A DNA stretch of 64,000 bases. Origin: Nitrospirota bacterium. Lineage in GTDB: Bacteria; Nitrospirota; Nitrospiria; Nitrospirales; UBA8639. The notes under the pieces were generated by a model, which worked only from the letters and a program-made list of their open reading frames with translations, did not search any database and had not been told where the DNA came from. The stretch's first letter is position 1; every line of letters begins with the position of its first letter. Of the stretch, positions 50,200-58,874 are shown piece by piece. The position numbers and the translations under genes are program-made. The stretch covers positions 1-64,000 of the forward strand of contig JAALKI010000009.1 in assembly GCA_011088105.1 (NCBI GenBank). Reading direction: 5' to 3'.

Positions 50200-51288
50200 A
50201 TGTTTCGTCCCATTCGTAAGCGGGTTGTCTCGGCCTTGAGTGCCTCACATCACATTATGGGATTAGACATCGGGTCCCGTGCTATCAAACTTGTGCAAAT
50301 GCAGTGGCAGAAGAATGCGTATCGGTTGGTACGGTGTGGGATCACAAGCCTGGAGAGAGGAGTCATGGCGGGAGGCATCATTTTGGATCAGGCGAAGATG
50401 TGTGCAGCTCTTCACACCTTGCTAGAAGACTATGACATCGCAAATACACGGCTCGCGATCTCTCTTGCCGGTGCCTCCGTGATGGTACGGCACGTCTCGG
50501 TTCCTATCATGCCTCTCCAGGAGCTGGAGCGCTATATGCTCTGGGAAGGAGAGCAATATATTCCTGGCAGCATCGATGATGTCTATATTGATTACTGGCC
50601 TCTGTTTTTCGATGATGCCGTAAATCGTTTGGATCCATCGACCATGTCTCTTCTGCTCATTGTTGCGAAAAAGGAAATCGTAGAAGAGCGGATGACGTTG
50701 TTGCAGCAATCTGGATGTATTCCATCGGTTCTTGATGTGGAGGGCTTTGCGCTGGCCAACATGTATGCGATGAATGTGGATATGGCGGATTCAGACTATG
50801 TGATGATCCTAAACATTGGAAGTAGCATGATGAATATGGTCATGCTTCGAGGGCAAGCTCCAGTGTTGATACGCGATGCTTCATGTGGGAGTGATGACTA
50901 TATAGAGAAAATTTACCTCTCGCTAGACTGTGACCGAGCCGAAGCTGAGGCCGTCTTCTTTTGTGACGTGGATAAAGAATCGGTAATCATGGAGCGGAAT
51001 GGCTTCTGTCAAGATATAATCGGTGAGGTAAGAAAGACGCTGGATCATTTTGGCGAGACTGTGCCCAATGGCGGTGTTCGTCGGCTTGTTGTGTGTGGAG
51101 GGTATGCAAGGGTTGTTGGTTTATTGGAAGCGTTACAGGAAGGGGTTGGGATCCCGGTAGAACAGGCAGATCCATTTCATGCCGTGGATACAAGCGACGC
51201 CGGAGTCGATCACGCATTCCTGAAACAGTATGCCCATATGTTTGGCGTCGGAGTTGGTTTGGCGAGACGAACCGTAGGAGACCGATGA
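50200..51288 (+). CDS. pilM: Type IV pilus assembly protein PilM
   Basis: PilM is an actin-like cytoplasmic ATPase that binds the N-terminus of PilN. The product, about 362 residues from ATG 50200, has the phosphate-1 motif GLDIGSRAIKLVQM, an internal LNIGSS segment and the adenosine motif VVCGGYARVVGL. The start is uncertain: the frame is open from 50059, with ATGs at 50146, 50170 and 50200. I chose the last because the actin fold normally begins shortly after the start and an AAGG lies ten bases upstream. It overlaps pilN as ATGA. Confidence 0.88.
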   Translation: MFRPIRKRVVSALSASHHIMGLDIGSRAIKLVQMQWQKNAYRLVRCGITSLERGVMAGGIILDQAKMCAALHTLLEDYDIANTRLAISLAGASVMVRHVSVPIMPLQELERYMLWEGEQYIPGSIDDVYIDYWPLFFDDAVNRLDPSTMSLLLIVAKKEIVEERMTLLQQSGCIPSVLDVEGFALANMYAMNVDMADSDYVMILNIGSSMMNMVMLRGQAPVLIRDASCGSDDYIEKIYLSLDCDRAEAEAVFFCDVDKESVIMERNGFCQDIIGEVRKTLDHFGETVPNGGVRRLVVCGGYARVVGLLEALQEGVGIPVEQADPFHAVDTSDAGVDHAFLKQYAHMFGVGVGLARRTVGDR

Positions 51289-51863
51289 CGCGTATTAATT
51301 TGTTCCCGAGCCAGCGAGCCGCCGAGCTTGAAAAGCGGCGGCGTCTTCGGATTGAAATGCAAGTTGGTCTGGGCGCCATCGCCGTGATACTTGTGGTGTG
51401 CGTTATCGTGACATTCCTATTCGATCGAGCCACGAATGAGGTCGATGAGGTCCTTCAAGTCCAACAAGCCCATCTGCGGTTCCTAGAGAATCGAGTCAAA
51501 GACATCAAACAATTTGAAATCCATCAAAAAAACCTCCAAGACTATCAACAAGTCATCCAGCAACAATTATCCCGCCAACGAGAACCCATTCGTTTGTTGG
51601 ATACGATCAGTCACAATGTGGATTCTTTGGCTCTTTGGCTCGTTCGACTACAAGTTGACCAACAGGTTGTACATCTTGATGGATTTGCTGTTTCTAGGAA
51701 GGACGTGGCTCGATTTGCGAAACGTCTTAAGCAAACCCCATTTTTTCAATCGATCAAGGTTTTTGAAACACGGGCTGAACGAAATGCCAACCGTGTTACC
51801 TATGCCTTTACCATTGTGGTACGTCTCAAAGATGCTTCCTATACTGTCGCAACGTCTCTTTGA
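51285..51863 (+). CDS. pilN: Type IV pilus assembly protein PilN
   Basis: PilN is a bitopic inner-membrane protein of the pilus alignment complex. The 192-residue product starts with the PilM-binding motif MTRINLFP, has one transmembrane helix (about residues 27-48), a coiled-coil (about 50-100) and a periplasmic ferredoxin-like domain. GGAG lies just before the ATG. It overlaps the next gene by 32 bases. Confidence 0.9.
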   Translation: MTRINLFPSQRAAELEKRRRLRIEMQVGLGAIAVILVVCVIVTFLFDRATNEVDEVLQVQQAHLRFLENRVKDIKQFEIHQKNLQDYQQVIQQQLSRQREPIRLLDTISHNVDSLALWLVRLQVDQQVVHLDGFAVSRKDVARFAKRLKQTPFFQSIKVFETRAERNANRVTYAFTIVVRLKDASYTVATSL

Positions 51864-52827
51864 TTGGGTAGAAGACATCACGCCTTTTCAGCGGAGGGGG
51901 CTTTATGTAGGCATAAATTGTCTGATTCTAGTGTTGTGCTATACCGTGATTGTTATGCCGAAAAGTCGTGAGTTTGAGGCAATGAGGCAGGAACGTCTGG
52001 CATTGGCTCAACAAGTGCTCGTTACGGAAGCATTGAGTACTCGTTGGGAAACACTCATGGTTGATACACGGAGATTAGAAGCAGAGGTTCTACAGGAAGA
52101 ACAGCGACTGGGTTTAGCGGTTGCGTTTGAACAGGTATTTCATGACATTTCAGCGGCAGCCCAACAGTTTCATGTGGTGGTCACACTTTGGGAACCCAGG
52201 GAGCGCGTTCACGATTCTTCCAGTCCTTTGAGGCGACTGTCAGTCAAGTTGGAAATAGAAGGTGCCTACCATCAGTTGGCCCTATTTGTTGATCACATTC
52301 GGAAATTGCCAAAAATCCTCACTGTTCAAGGGCTCATCATGCAGGTGGTGTCGGATTCCAATGGACGGCTTCCGGTTAACGCGTCATTTGAACTCATTGC
52401 TTATGAGCCGGGTTCCATTTCCTTGAAGAGAAGTGACCCGACTGCGTGGCCTACTGCCACATCGGGTGCCCTGACGAGGGTTGATTCTTTTCACTACATT
52501 CCTGGGACCCAACGCGATCCCTTTGCCCCTTTCTCATTGCCTGTTACGCAGGGCCATGAGCAAGTTGATGGGAAACAAGTGCCAAGCAGAAATCTGATAC
52601 TACTTGGTGTCACCTCTGGGACCGCAGGCTTTCGTGCGCTTCTCTCAACCAGCGATGGGCACAGGCAATTTGTTCACGTTGGTAGTATTCTTGAGCATGA
52701 TCAAGGCGTGGTGACGGAGATTACAAATGCGTCTATTGTGGTCCAAACGCGAAAGCCTCTGCAAGATGGTCCTGTTCAATTCGTTGAACGCATCATAGGC
52801 TTTGCTCACATGGTCACATCACCGTAA
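51832..52827 (+). CDS. pilO: PilO-PilP fusion protein
   Basis: The 331-residue product joins two pilus-complex proteins that are normally separate. Residues 1-205 look like PilO: a transmembrane helix at 23-42, a coiled-coil and a periplasmic ferredoxin-like domain. Residues 215-331 look like PilP: a linker, the RDPF motif and the beta-sandwich core (NLILLGVTSGTAGFRALL; VGSILEHDQGVVTEI). Classical PilP is a lipoprotein; here the PilO helix supplies the anchor instead. The ATG at 51832 lies inside the end of pilN and has only a weak ribosome-binding site, so coupling is likely. The PilP call rests on the RDPF motif, domain position and gene order. Confidence 0.8.
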   Translation: MLPILSQRLFDWVEDITPFQRRGLYVGINCLILVLCYTVIVMPKSREFEAMRQERLALAQQVLVTEALSTRWETLMVDTRRLEAEVLQEEQRLGLAVAFEQVFHDISAAAQQFHVVVTLWEPRERVHDSSSPLRRLSVKLEIEGAYHQLALFVDHIRKLPKILTVQGLIMQVVSDSNGRLPVNASFELIAYEPGSISLKRSDPTAWPTATSGALTRVDSFHYIPGTQRDPFAPFSLPVTQGHEQVDGKQVPSRNLILLGVTSGTAGFRALLSTSDGHRQFVHVGSILEHDQGVVTEITNASIVVQTRKPLQDGPVQFVERIIGFAHMVTSP

Positions 52828-52863
52828 TGCCGATTTTCAAATCCCCGTTGTTTTCAATATGTC

Positions 52864-53202
52864 ATGGCAACAAGCAGGAATTCCACCACATATCCTATTC
52901 GACAGCTTACCCGTATTGCTGTTCAGCGGGGCCATGATGAAGTCACGGTAGTCATTTATGGTGATGGCATGTTACCCTACCGAGTGGTTGCAGTCGGGGG
53001 TAATCGATTAGGTGTGGATTTGCCGTATGTGGTGACATCGCTGAGTTTTCAAGTTCTTCCGGTCGTTCATCAATTATTGCAAGAGATACAGATTAGTCCC
53101 CATGCCGAGAAATTGCGATTGGTCTTTGTTGTGAAAAGGCCTGTGAGGTATGCCATCAAGACACGCGAGAATATATTGGCTATTCGATTAAAAGGTAGGT
53201 AG
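52864..53202 (+). CDS. Stand-alone AMIN-domain protein (PilQ N-terminal-like)
   Basis: The 112-residue product resembles a single AMIN domain, the peptidoglycan- or pilus-targeting module found at the N-terminus of PilQ secretins and of AmiC amidases. Typical pieces are VVIYGDGMLPYRV, NRLGVDLPYVV and the closing ENILAIRLKG. It has no signal peptide, no secretin domain and no ribosome-binding site. It lies in the same reading frame as the preceding pilO-pilP gene, 12 codons after that gene's TAA stop. It sits exactly where pilQ would normally follow pilP, and aroC begins eight bases later. It may be a remnant or a readthrough domain. Confidence 0.6.
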   Translation: MATSRNSTTYPIRQLTRIAVQRGHDEVTVVIYGDGMLPYRVVAVGGNRLGVDLPYVVTSLSFQVLPVVHQLLQEIQISPHAEKLRLVFVVKRPVRYAIKTRENILAIRLKGR

Positions 53203-53210
53203 AAGAAACA

Positions 53211-54374
53211 ATGTTGCGATATCTCAATGCCGGAGAGTCACATGGGCGATGTTTAATGGCTGTATTAGAAGGGGTTCCGGCGGGGTTGCCGTTAACGGCT
53301 GAGATGGTGAATGCAGATTTGACCCGTCGTCAGGGAGGGTACGGTCGGGGCGGCCGTATGAGGATTGAAAAAGATCAAATTGAGTTTTCTTGTGGGGTGC
53401 GAAAAGGGGTGACATTGGGAAACCCTTTAGGGCTGCTTATTCAAAACAAAGACTGGGAAAATTGGAAGGAGACGATGGCGGCGGAGCCGGGGCCACCGCC
53501 TCCTGAAAAGAAAGTGGTGACTCGCCCTCGACCTGGGCATGCCGATTTAGTGGGGGCCATTAAATATGGGCATCGGGATATGCGAAACGTGTTGGAAAAA
53601 GCAAGCGCACGGGAAACAGCCATTCGTGTGGCCATTGGAGCGGTGGCGAAAGCCTTACTCGCTCAATTTTCCATGCAGGTGGTCAGCTATACAACCGAAA
53701 TTGGGAAGGTTGTGGCGTCAAATGTCACCGACCCCCTAAATGCTTATGCATTGGCAGAAGACTCGGAAGTGCGGTGTCATGACTCTGTGGCTGGGGGAAA
53801 AATGATCGAGACGATCAGAGGAGCCAAACACAAAGGCGATTCGCTCGGAGGAGTTTTTGAGGTCGTGGTGACCAATGCGCCGATTGGCCTAGGAACTTAT
53901 ACCCAATGGGATCGTCGATTGAACGCACGCCTTGCCATGGCCGCGATGAGTATTCAAGCCATGAAAGGTGTGGAGATCGGTATGGGGTTTGAATCAGCTC
54001 GACGGTTTGGGTCTGAGGTCCATGACGATATTTATCATGATGCGCAGGAAAACGCATTCGTTCGAAAAACCAACAATGCTGGTGGCCTGGAAGGTGGAAT
54101 TACCAATGGAGAGCCCATTGTCATTCGAGTGGCCATGAAGCCCATCGCAACTTTGTATAGCCCTAAACAAAGTGTTGATATCCAGACGAAGGAGCCGTTT
54201 GAAGCCACTGTTGAGCGTTCAGATATTTGCACTGTACCGGCAGCCGGGGTTGTTGGCGAAGCCGTCATTGCGTTTGAGATGGCCAATGCCATGATTGAGA
54301 AATTCGGTGGAGATAGTCTGATGGAAATGAAGCGAAATTATGAATCCTATCAGGCATATGTCAAAGATTTTTAA
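53211..54374 (+). CDS. aroC: Chorismate synthase
   Basis: Catalyses the last step of the shikimate pathway, EPSP to chorismate, with reduced FMN. The 387-residue product has the signatures GESHGRCL (about residue 8), RHGYGRGGRMRIEKD-type FMN loop here as RQGGYGRGGRMRIE, RPGHADLVGAIKYGHRD and the ASARETA motif. It is followed by aroB after 131 bases that hold no recognisable feature. Confidence 0.96.
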   Translation: MLRYLNAGESHGRCLMAVLEGVPAGLPLTAEMVNADLTRRQGGYGRGGRMRIEKDQIEFSCGVRKGVTLGNPLGLLIQNKDWENWKETMAAEPGPPPPEKKVVTRPRPGHADLVGAIKYGHRDMRNVLEKASARETAIRVAIGAVAKALLAQFSMQVVSYTTEIGKVVASNVTDPLNAYALAEDSEVRCHDSVAGGKMIETIRGAKHKGDSLGGVFEVVVTNAPIGLGTYTQWDRRLNARLAMAAMSIQAMKGVEIGMGFESARRFGSEVHDDIYHDAQENAFVRKTNNAGGLEGGITNGEPIVIRVAMKPIATLYSPKQSVDIQTKEPFEATVERSDICTVPAAGVVGEAVIAFEMANAMIEKFGGDSLMEMKRNYESYQAYVKDF

Positions 54375-54505
54375 ATCTTCTCTTGGTGCTCCACATGGGT
54401 GTGTCGTGATTCGAATGTAATTCCTATCGAGTCTTATCTCAACTCCAGCCTGGATAATGCGTACCTCATGGCTCTTTTCGCTCCTCTCTCATTTGGAATA
54501 GTGTA

Positions 54506-55615
54506 ATGACGAATCAACCATCCTCTGTGCGGGTGTCACTAGGCAAGCGAAGCTATGACATCCTGATTCAAGAAGACCTCATCGCGAACGTGGCCCAATA
54601 TCTTGCGCCTCTTAAATTGTCACGACAAGTCGGCATCATATCGAATGCCCGACTTCATCGTCTCTATGGAACAGTGCTGGTTCGACATCTACGAAAACAT
54701 GGCTATGAGCCGCACGTGATAATCCTTCCCGATGGAGAACAAGCAAAGACATTGAGGTGGGCCTCAAAGATTCTTGATGAATTAGTGGCTCAACGATTTG
54801 AACGACGGTCGGTGCTCTTGGCTCTAGGAGGAGGCGTCATTGGTGATATTACAGGGTTTGTGGCATCGATGTATCTTCGAGGCATTCCCTTTATTCAAAT
54901 CGCGACCTCCTTGGTTGCACAGGTAGATTCCAGTGTTGGTGGAAAAACTGGGGTGAATCATGCACGTGGAAAAAACTTGATTGGTGCCTTTTATCAACCA
55001 GCGCTTGTCCTCATAGACACTGCCGTTCTACTTACCTTGCCTAAGCGAGAATGGTTGGCTGGCTTGGCAGAGGTTATCAAGTATGGTGTCATCGCAGACG
55101 CCAAGTTTTTTGCCTATTTAGAACAACAGACACATGATATTTTGACAATGCAGCCCGAGGCCGTGCGGTATCTCGTCAAACGGTGTTGTGAGATTAAAGC
55201 CTCTGTGGTGCGCAAGGATGAGCGCGAGTCAGGGCTACGACAGATTTTAAATTATGGCCATACGGTTGGGCATGCCTTGGAGGCATTGGGAAAGTATCGC
55301 AAATGGATCCATGGCGAAGCCGTAGCCATGGGTATGGTACTCGAGGCGGAGATCAGCCATGCTCTTGGCTATTGTTCGGCAGAGATCGTAGAACGACAAC
55401 AACATCTGGTGCAGCGCGTGGGACTGCCTACCGGTCTGCCGTCTGTGACCACCTTCTCACAATTGTGGTCAGCGATGCTTCATGATAAAAAAGTCGTGTG
55501 TGGAGCCATCCATTGTGTGTTGCCCAGTCAGATAGGCAAGGTGACTGTTCAGCCATTGGAGCGAAGAGTGGTCAAACAATGGTTCCAAAAACGAGGACGG
55601 CAGCAGGCGACATGA
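54506..55615 (+). CDS. aroB: 3-dehydroquinate synthase
   Basis: Second enzyme of the shikimate pathway, converting DAHP to 3-dehydroquinate with NAD+ and a divalent metal. The 369-residue product has the nucleotide motif GGGVIGDITGFVAS, the segment QVDSSVGGKTGVNH and the metal-binding ILNYGHTVGHALE and IHGEAVAMG. All key residues are present. Its stop overlaps the ATG of the next gene (ATGA). Confidence 0.96.
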   Translation: MTNQPSSVRVSLGKRSYDILIQEDLIANVAQYLAPLKLSRQVGIISNARLHRLYGTVLVRHLRKHGYEPHVIILPDGEQAKTLRWASKILDELVAQRFERRSVLLALGGGVIGDITGFVASMYLRGIPFIQIATSLVAQVDSSVGGKTGVNHARGKNLIGAFYQPALVLIDTAVLLTLPKREWLAGLAEVIKYGVIADAKFFAYLEQQTHDILTMQPEAVRYLVKRCCEIKASVVRKDERESGLRQILNYGHTVGHALEALGKYRKWIHGEAVAMGMVLEAEISHALGYCSAEIVERQQHLVQRVGLPTGLPSVTTFSQLWSAMLHDKKVVCGAIHCVLPSQIGKVTVQPLERRVVKQWFQKRGRQQAT

Positions 55616-56898
55616 TGGCCAAGGAATCAAAAGAACACAAGGCAAATAAGAATAGCACAGCACTGCTGCGTGAACGAACGAGAGAAGTGGAAGTATTACA
55701 TCGCATTAGCGATTCCATTAGTAGCACATTGGATTTGGATGTGGTGCTCAAACAGATCGTTGAAGTGGTGGTTGAAGTGATGAAAGCAGATGCCTGCCTG
55801 TTATATTTGCTTTCCAACGACAAAGATGAATTAATTCTTCGGGCATCAAAAAACCCTCATCCCCGATTGATCGGTTGGATTTCCGTCACGCTTGGAGAAG
55901 GCATCACGGGGTGGGTGGCGAGAGAGCAGGTGCGTGTGGTCATTCCTCGTAAGGCGCATGACGATCCACGGTTTAAGTTCTTCCATAATTTGCCTGAAGA
56001 CCGATACGAGGCTTTTATTTCAGTGCCCATTGTGACCAAAGGAGAAGTCATCGGTGTCATCAATGTGCAACATAAGCGGTCAAAGCGTTATCAGGAGGCT
56101 GAACTGGCGCTCCTCTCCACCATTGGGAAACAGGTTGGTGGCGCTATCGAAAATGCGCGGTTGTACGAAGAAATGCGGCATCAGGCAATACAACTCGATA
56201 CGTTATCGCAAGTATCGGAGACGGTGTCATCCAATCGATTAATTGAGGAAGTGCTACAGCTGATCGTCACGATGACGGCTCAGATGATGAACTCTAAAAT
56301 TTTGTCGATTATGTTAGTGGATGAATCCAAAGGAGAGCTGAAGATTGCAGCGACGCAAAGTTTGAGCCAAGCCTATCGCCGGAAACCATCGCTGCAAATT
56401 GGGAAAAGCATCAGTGGCCGAGCCGTGAAGGAGCAAACCCCGCTCATGGTTTTGGACGTCACGAAGGAACGAGGATACTACTATCAAGACTTAGCCAAAT
56501 CTGAAGGGCTCGTGTCTATGCTTTCGGTTCCGATGGTGAGCAAAGAAAAGGCCATCGGGGTCATCAATACCTATACGTCGACGAGACATACCTATACGCC
56601 GGAAGAAATAAAAATCATGCAAGCCATTGCGAATCAGGCTGCGGTCGCGATTGAACATACGCGGCTCCTGGACAAGTCTTTTGAAATGCAGGAAGCGTTG
56701 ATGGTTCGAAAGCTGGTTGAGCGGGCCAAAGGCTATTTAATGAAATCGCGAGGTCTTTCAGAACACGAAGCTTTTCGGCTAATGCAACGTCAAAGTATGA
56801 ACATGCGCAAATCTATGCGTGAAATCGCGGAAGCCATTATTCTGGCGGAAGAATTGGAAGGACACCCGGGCGTATCATTGCTTGACAGGCGGTCTTGA
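55612..56898 (+). CDS. GAF-GAF-ANTAR transcription antitermination regulator
   Basis: The product, 428 residues from ATG 55612, has a short basic leader and a helix (residues about 20-45), a first GAF domain (about 40-190), a second GAF domain (about 205-360) and a C-terminal ANTAR domain (about 365-420). The ANTAR part shows the family pattern, with VERAKGYLMKSRGLSEHEAF and LMQRQSMNMRKSMREIAEAI. ANTAR domains bind paired RNA hairpins and block terminators, as in NasR, AmiR and EutV; GAF domains usually sense small molecules. The sensed signal here is unknown. It is coupled to aroB upstream, while the leader between it and nadE looks like an ANTAR target. Confidence 0.88.
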   Translation: MMAKESKEHKANKNSTALLRERTREVEVLHRISDSISSTLDLDVVLKQIVEVVVEVMKADACLLYLLSNDKDELILRASKNPHPRLIGWISVTLGEGITGWVAREQVRVVIPRKAHDDPRFKFFHNLPEDRYEAFISVPIVTKGEVIGVINVQHKRSKRYQEAELALLSTIGKQVGGAIENARLYEEMRHQAIQLDTLSQVSETVSSNRLIEEVLQLIVTMTAQMMNSKILSIMLVDESKGELKIAATQSLSQAYRRKPSLQIGKSISGRAVKEQTPLMVLDVTKERGYYYQDLAKSEGLVSMLSVPMVSKEKAIGVINTYTSTRHTYTPEEIKIMQAIANQAAVAIEHTRLLDKSFEMQEALMVRKLVERAKGYLMKSRGLSEHEAFRLMQRQSMNMRKSMREIAEAIILAEELEGHPGVSLLDRRS

Positions 56899-56945
56899 CG
56901 ATTGTTACAAGCGTGAACCGAAGACCTCTGACGTAGTATGGACGT

Positions 56946-56995
56946 CTGGCAGACAGCCAGGTGTTGAAAGATACACTCCAGGACAATGGCGTCCT
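56946..56995 (+). promoter_or_regulatory. Candidate ANTAR-binding RNA hairpins upstream of nadE
   Basis: Three small hairpins occur in series. One is CTGGC/GCCAG with a pentaloop (56946-56960). A second is GTGT/ACAC (56961-56976), whose loop is GAAAGA bounded by a U-U mismatch. The third is AGGAC/GTCCT (56980-56995), whose hexaloop AATGGC has A at position 1 and G at position 4, the ANTAR recognition pattern. The 3' arm of the third hairpin is also part of the terminator's 5' arm, so the two structures exclude each other. The upstream loop does not fit the A1/G4 rule, so the match is partial. Confidence 0.5.
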
Positions 56996-57027
56996 CAATC
57001 TCCGCTGGAGGTGAGGACGTTTTTTTT
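56990..57027 (+). terminator. Intrinsic terminator/attenuator abutting the nadE start
   Basis: CGTCCTCA (56990-56997) pairs perfectly with TGAGGACG (57012-57019), with an inner CTCC/GGAG stem (57000-57010), and is followed by eight T (57020-57027). The nadE ATG comes at 57028. The 3' arm contains the GAGGA ribosome-binding site, so the hairpin could block both transcription and translation of nadE. Confidence 0.75.
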
Positions 57028-58821
57028 ATGGGAATACTTCGACTCGCTATGGCACAGATGAACCCCACCGTTGGGGACGTGGAAGGGAATGTCCGAGCCA
57101 TCACGACATGGATCAGGAAAGCTCGTCAAGCCAAAGCCGATGTCGTGGTGTTTCCGGAATTAGCCATTACTGGATATCCACCAGAAGATTTGGTGCTCAG
57201 ACGTAGTTTTCTTCGAGAAAACAGAAAAGGGTTGGATATTGTTACACAGCGTTGTCAGGAAATTGTAGCCATTATTGGGTTTATTGATGAAGACACAGCT
57301 TGCCAGTCGCCAATTGTCAAGCCAAAGGTGCTTCCGTCCGGTCCTTGTAAAATTTTCAATGCGGCGGCTCTTGTGGCCAACCAAAGATGGGTCGGGACCT
57401 ATAGGAAGATGATTCTCCCGAATTATGGCGTCTTTGATGAAAGCCGATATTTTTACCCAGGTGAGCGACCTCTCGTCTGTATGGTCAATGGTGTCATGCT
57501 GGGGATCACGATCTGTGAGGATATGTGGTATGCCAATGGGCCGATTCGAACGGAGGTGATAGCGGGAGGCGCGGATGTGATTGTGAATATCAATGCGTCT
57601 CCGTTTCAAATAGGCAAACGGCAGACTCGAGAACAGATGTTGGTCACGCAGGCCCGGGAATATGGTGTCGTTGTCAGTTATACCAATATGGTTGGCGGGC
57701 AAGATGAATTGATCTTTGATGGAAATAGTCTGTTAGTGGATCACCATGGAGACGTTCTGGCCCATGGAAAAGCATTTGATGAAGATCTGTTGATTGTCGA
57801 TGTGACGGTGGAAGGTAAAGGCAAACAGGCTGACACAAAGATAAGCAAGAAGATCATAAGCAAAAACGCTCAGGGCAAGATGGAGCGAATTATCGTCTCA
57901 AAAACTGCTGCGCCCCTAAAACCAAGGCGGCGGTCTGCTCGACGATCAGTCAGACATGAACCATTGGCAGATGTGTATCAGGCCTTGGTCTTGGGAGTGC
58001 GGGATTATGTCAAAAAGAACATGTTTCAGCAGGTTGTGATTGGGCTAAGTGGGGGAATTGATTCGGCGTTGACACTGATCATTGCGGCAGATGCCTTAGG
58101 TCCTTCTCAGGTGTTGAGTGTCTGTATGCCGTCACCTTTTACCTCAAAGGAAAGTCGTGAGGATGCTGGGCGTATAGCAAAGCAGTTGGATGTTCCCTTG
58201 CTTCGTATTCCTATTACAAAAGTGTTGAACAATTATCTTGGGCTGTTGTCGCCAGCGTTTCAGGGACGAGCGGTTGACACAACAGAAGAAAACCTCCAGG
58301 CAAGAATTCGTGGAAACATCCTCATGGCGCTGTCGAATAAATTTGGATATTTGGTCTTGACCACCGGCAATAAAAGCGAAATGAGTGTGGGATATGCCAC
58401 GCTGTATGGCGATATGGCTGGCGGGTTTGCCGTGATTAAAGATGTATCCAAAACACTAGTGTATGAGTTGGCTCAGTGGCGCAATCACCAATCGAGCCAG
58501 ATGTACCCTGAGGGGGTCATTCCCAAACGAATTCTTGAACGAGAGCCGTCCGCAGAATTACGGGCGAATCAAATTGATCAGGATACGTTACCACCGTATG
58601 ATATTTTGGATCCTATCTTAGAGGCCTACGTAGAGGAAGATCGATCCGTTGAGGACATTGTCGCCATGGGATTCACACGTGCCACGGTTACACGCGTTTT
58701 GGCCCTGGTTGATCGAAGTGAATACAAACGTCGGCAAGCGCCATTAGGGATCAAGATCACACAACGGGCTTTAGGCAAAGATCGTCGTGTGCCAGTGACG
58801 AATCGCTATACGAAGTATTAG
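57028..58821 (+). CDS. nadE: Glutamine-dependent NAD+ synthetase
   Basis: Makes NAD+ from nicotinic acid adenine dinucleotide, with ammonia drawn from glutamine. The 597-residue product has an N-terminal nitrilase-like glutaminase domain with its Glu-Lys-Cys triad (FPELAITGYPPEDL; RKMILPNYGVFDE; TICEDMWY) and a C-terminal synthetase domain with the P-loop GLSGGIDSALT. A basic linker of about 40 residues (rich in Lys and Arg) joins them. ATG 57028 fits the family N-terminus; an in-frame ATG at 56986 would start inside the attenuator. The terminator-like leader suggests regulation by the preceding ANTAR protein. glnD follows after 53 bases. Confidence 0.95.
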   Translation: MGILRLAMAQMNPTVGDVEGNVRAITTWIRKARQAKADVVVFPELAITGYPPEDLVLRRSFLRENRKGLDIVTQRCQEIVAIIGFIDEDTACQSPIVKPKVLPSGPCKIFNAAALVANQRWVGTYRKMILPNYGVFDESRYFYPGERPLVCMVNGVMLGITICEDMWYANGPIRTEVIAGGADVIVNINASPFQIGKRQTREQMLVTQAREYGVVVSYTNMVGGQDELIFDGNSLLVDHHGDVLAHGKAFDEDLLIVDVTVEGKGKQADTKISKKIISKNAQGKMERIIVSKTAAPLKPRRRSARRSVRHEPLADVYQALVLGVRDYVKKNMFQQVVIGLSGGIDSALTLIIAADALGPSQVLSVCMPSPFTSKESREDAGRIAKQLDVPLLRIPITKVLNNYLGLLSPAFQGRAVDTTEENLQARIRGNILMALSNKFGYLVLTTGNKSEMSVGYATLYGDMAGGFAVIKDVSKTLVYELAQWRNHQSSQMYPEGVIPKRILEREPSAELRANQIDQDTLPPYDILDPILEAYVEEDRSVEDIVAMGFTRATVTRVLALVDRSEYKRRQAPLGIKITQRALGKDRRVPVTNRYTKY

Positions 58822-58874
58822 GGAGATTGGGGCTGTATGGCACGGTGGCAATTGACTGAATACCCGTAAGATCA

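Noticed and set aside
56986-57027. Start of nadE at the in-frame ATG 56986
   Set aside because: It would translate through the terminator stem and add 14 residues that do not match the family; ATG 57028 begins MGILRLAMAQMNPT as expected.
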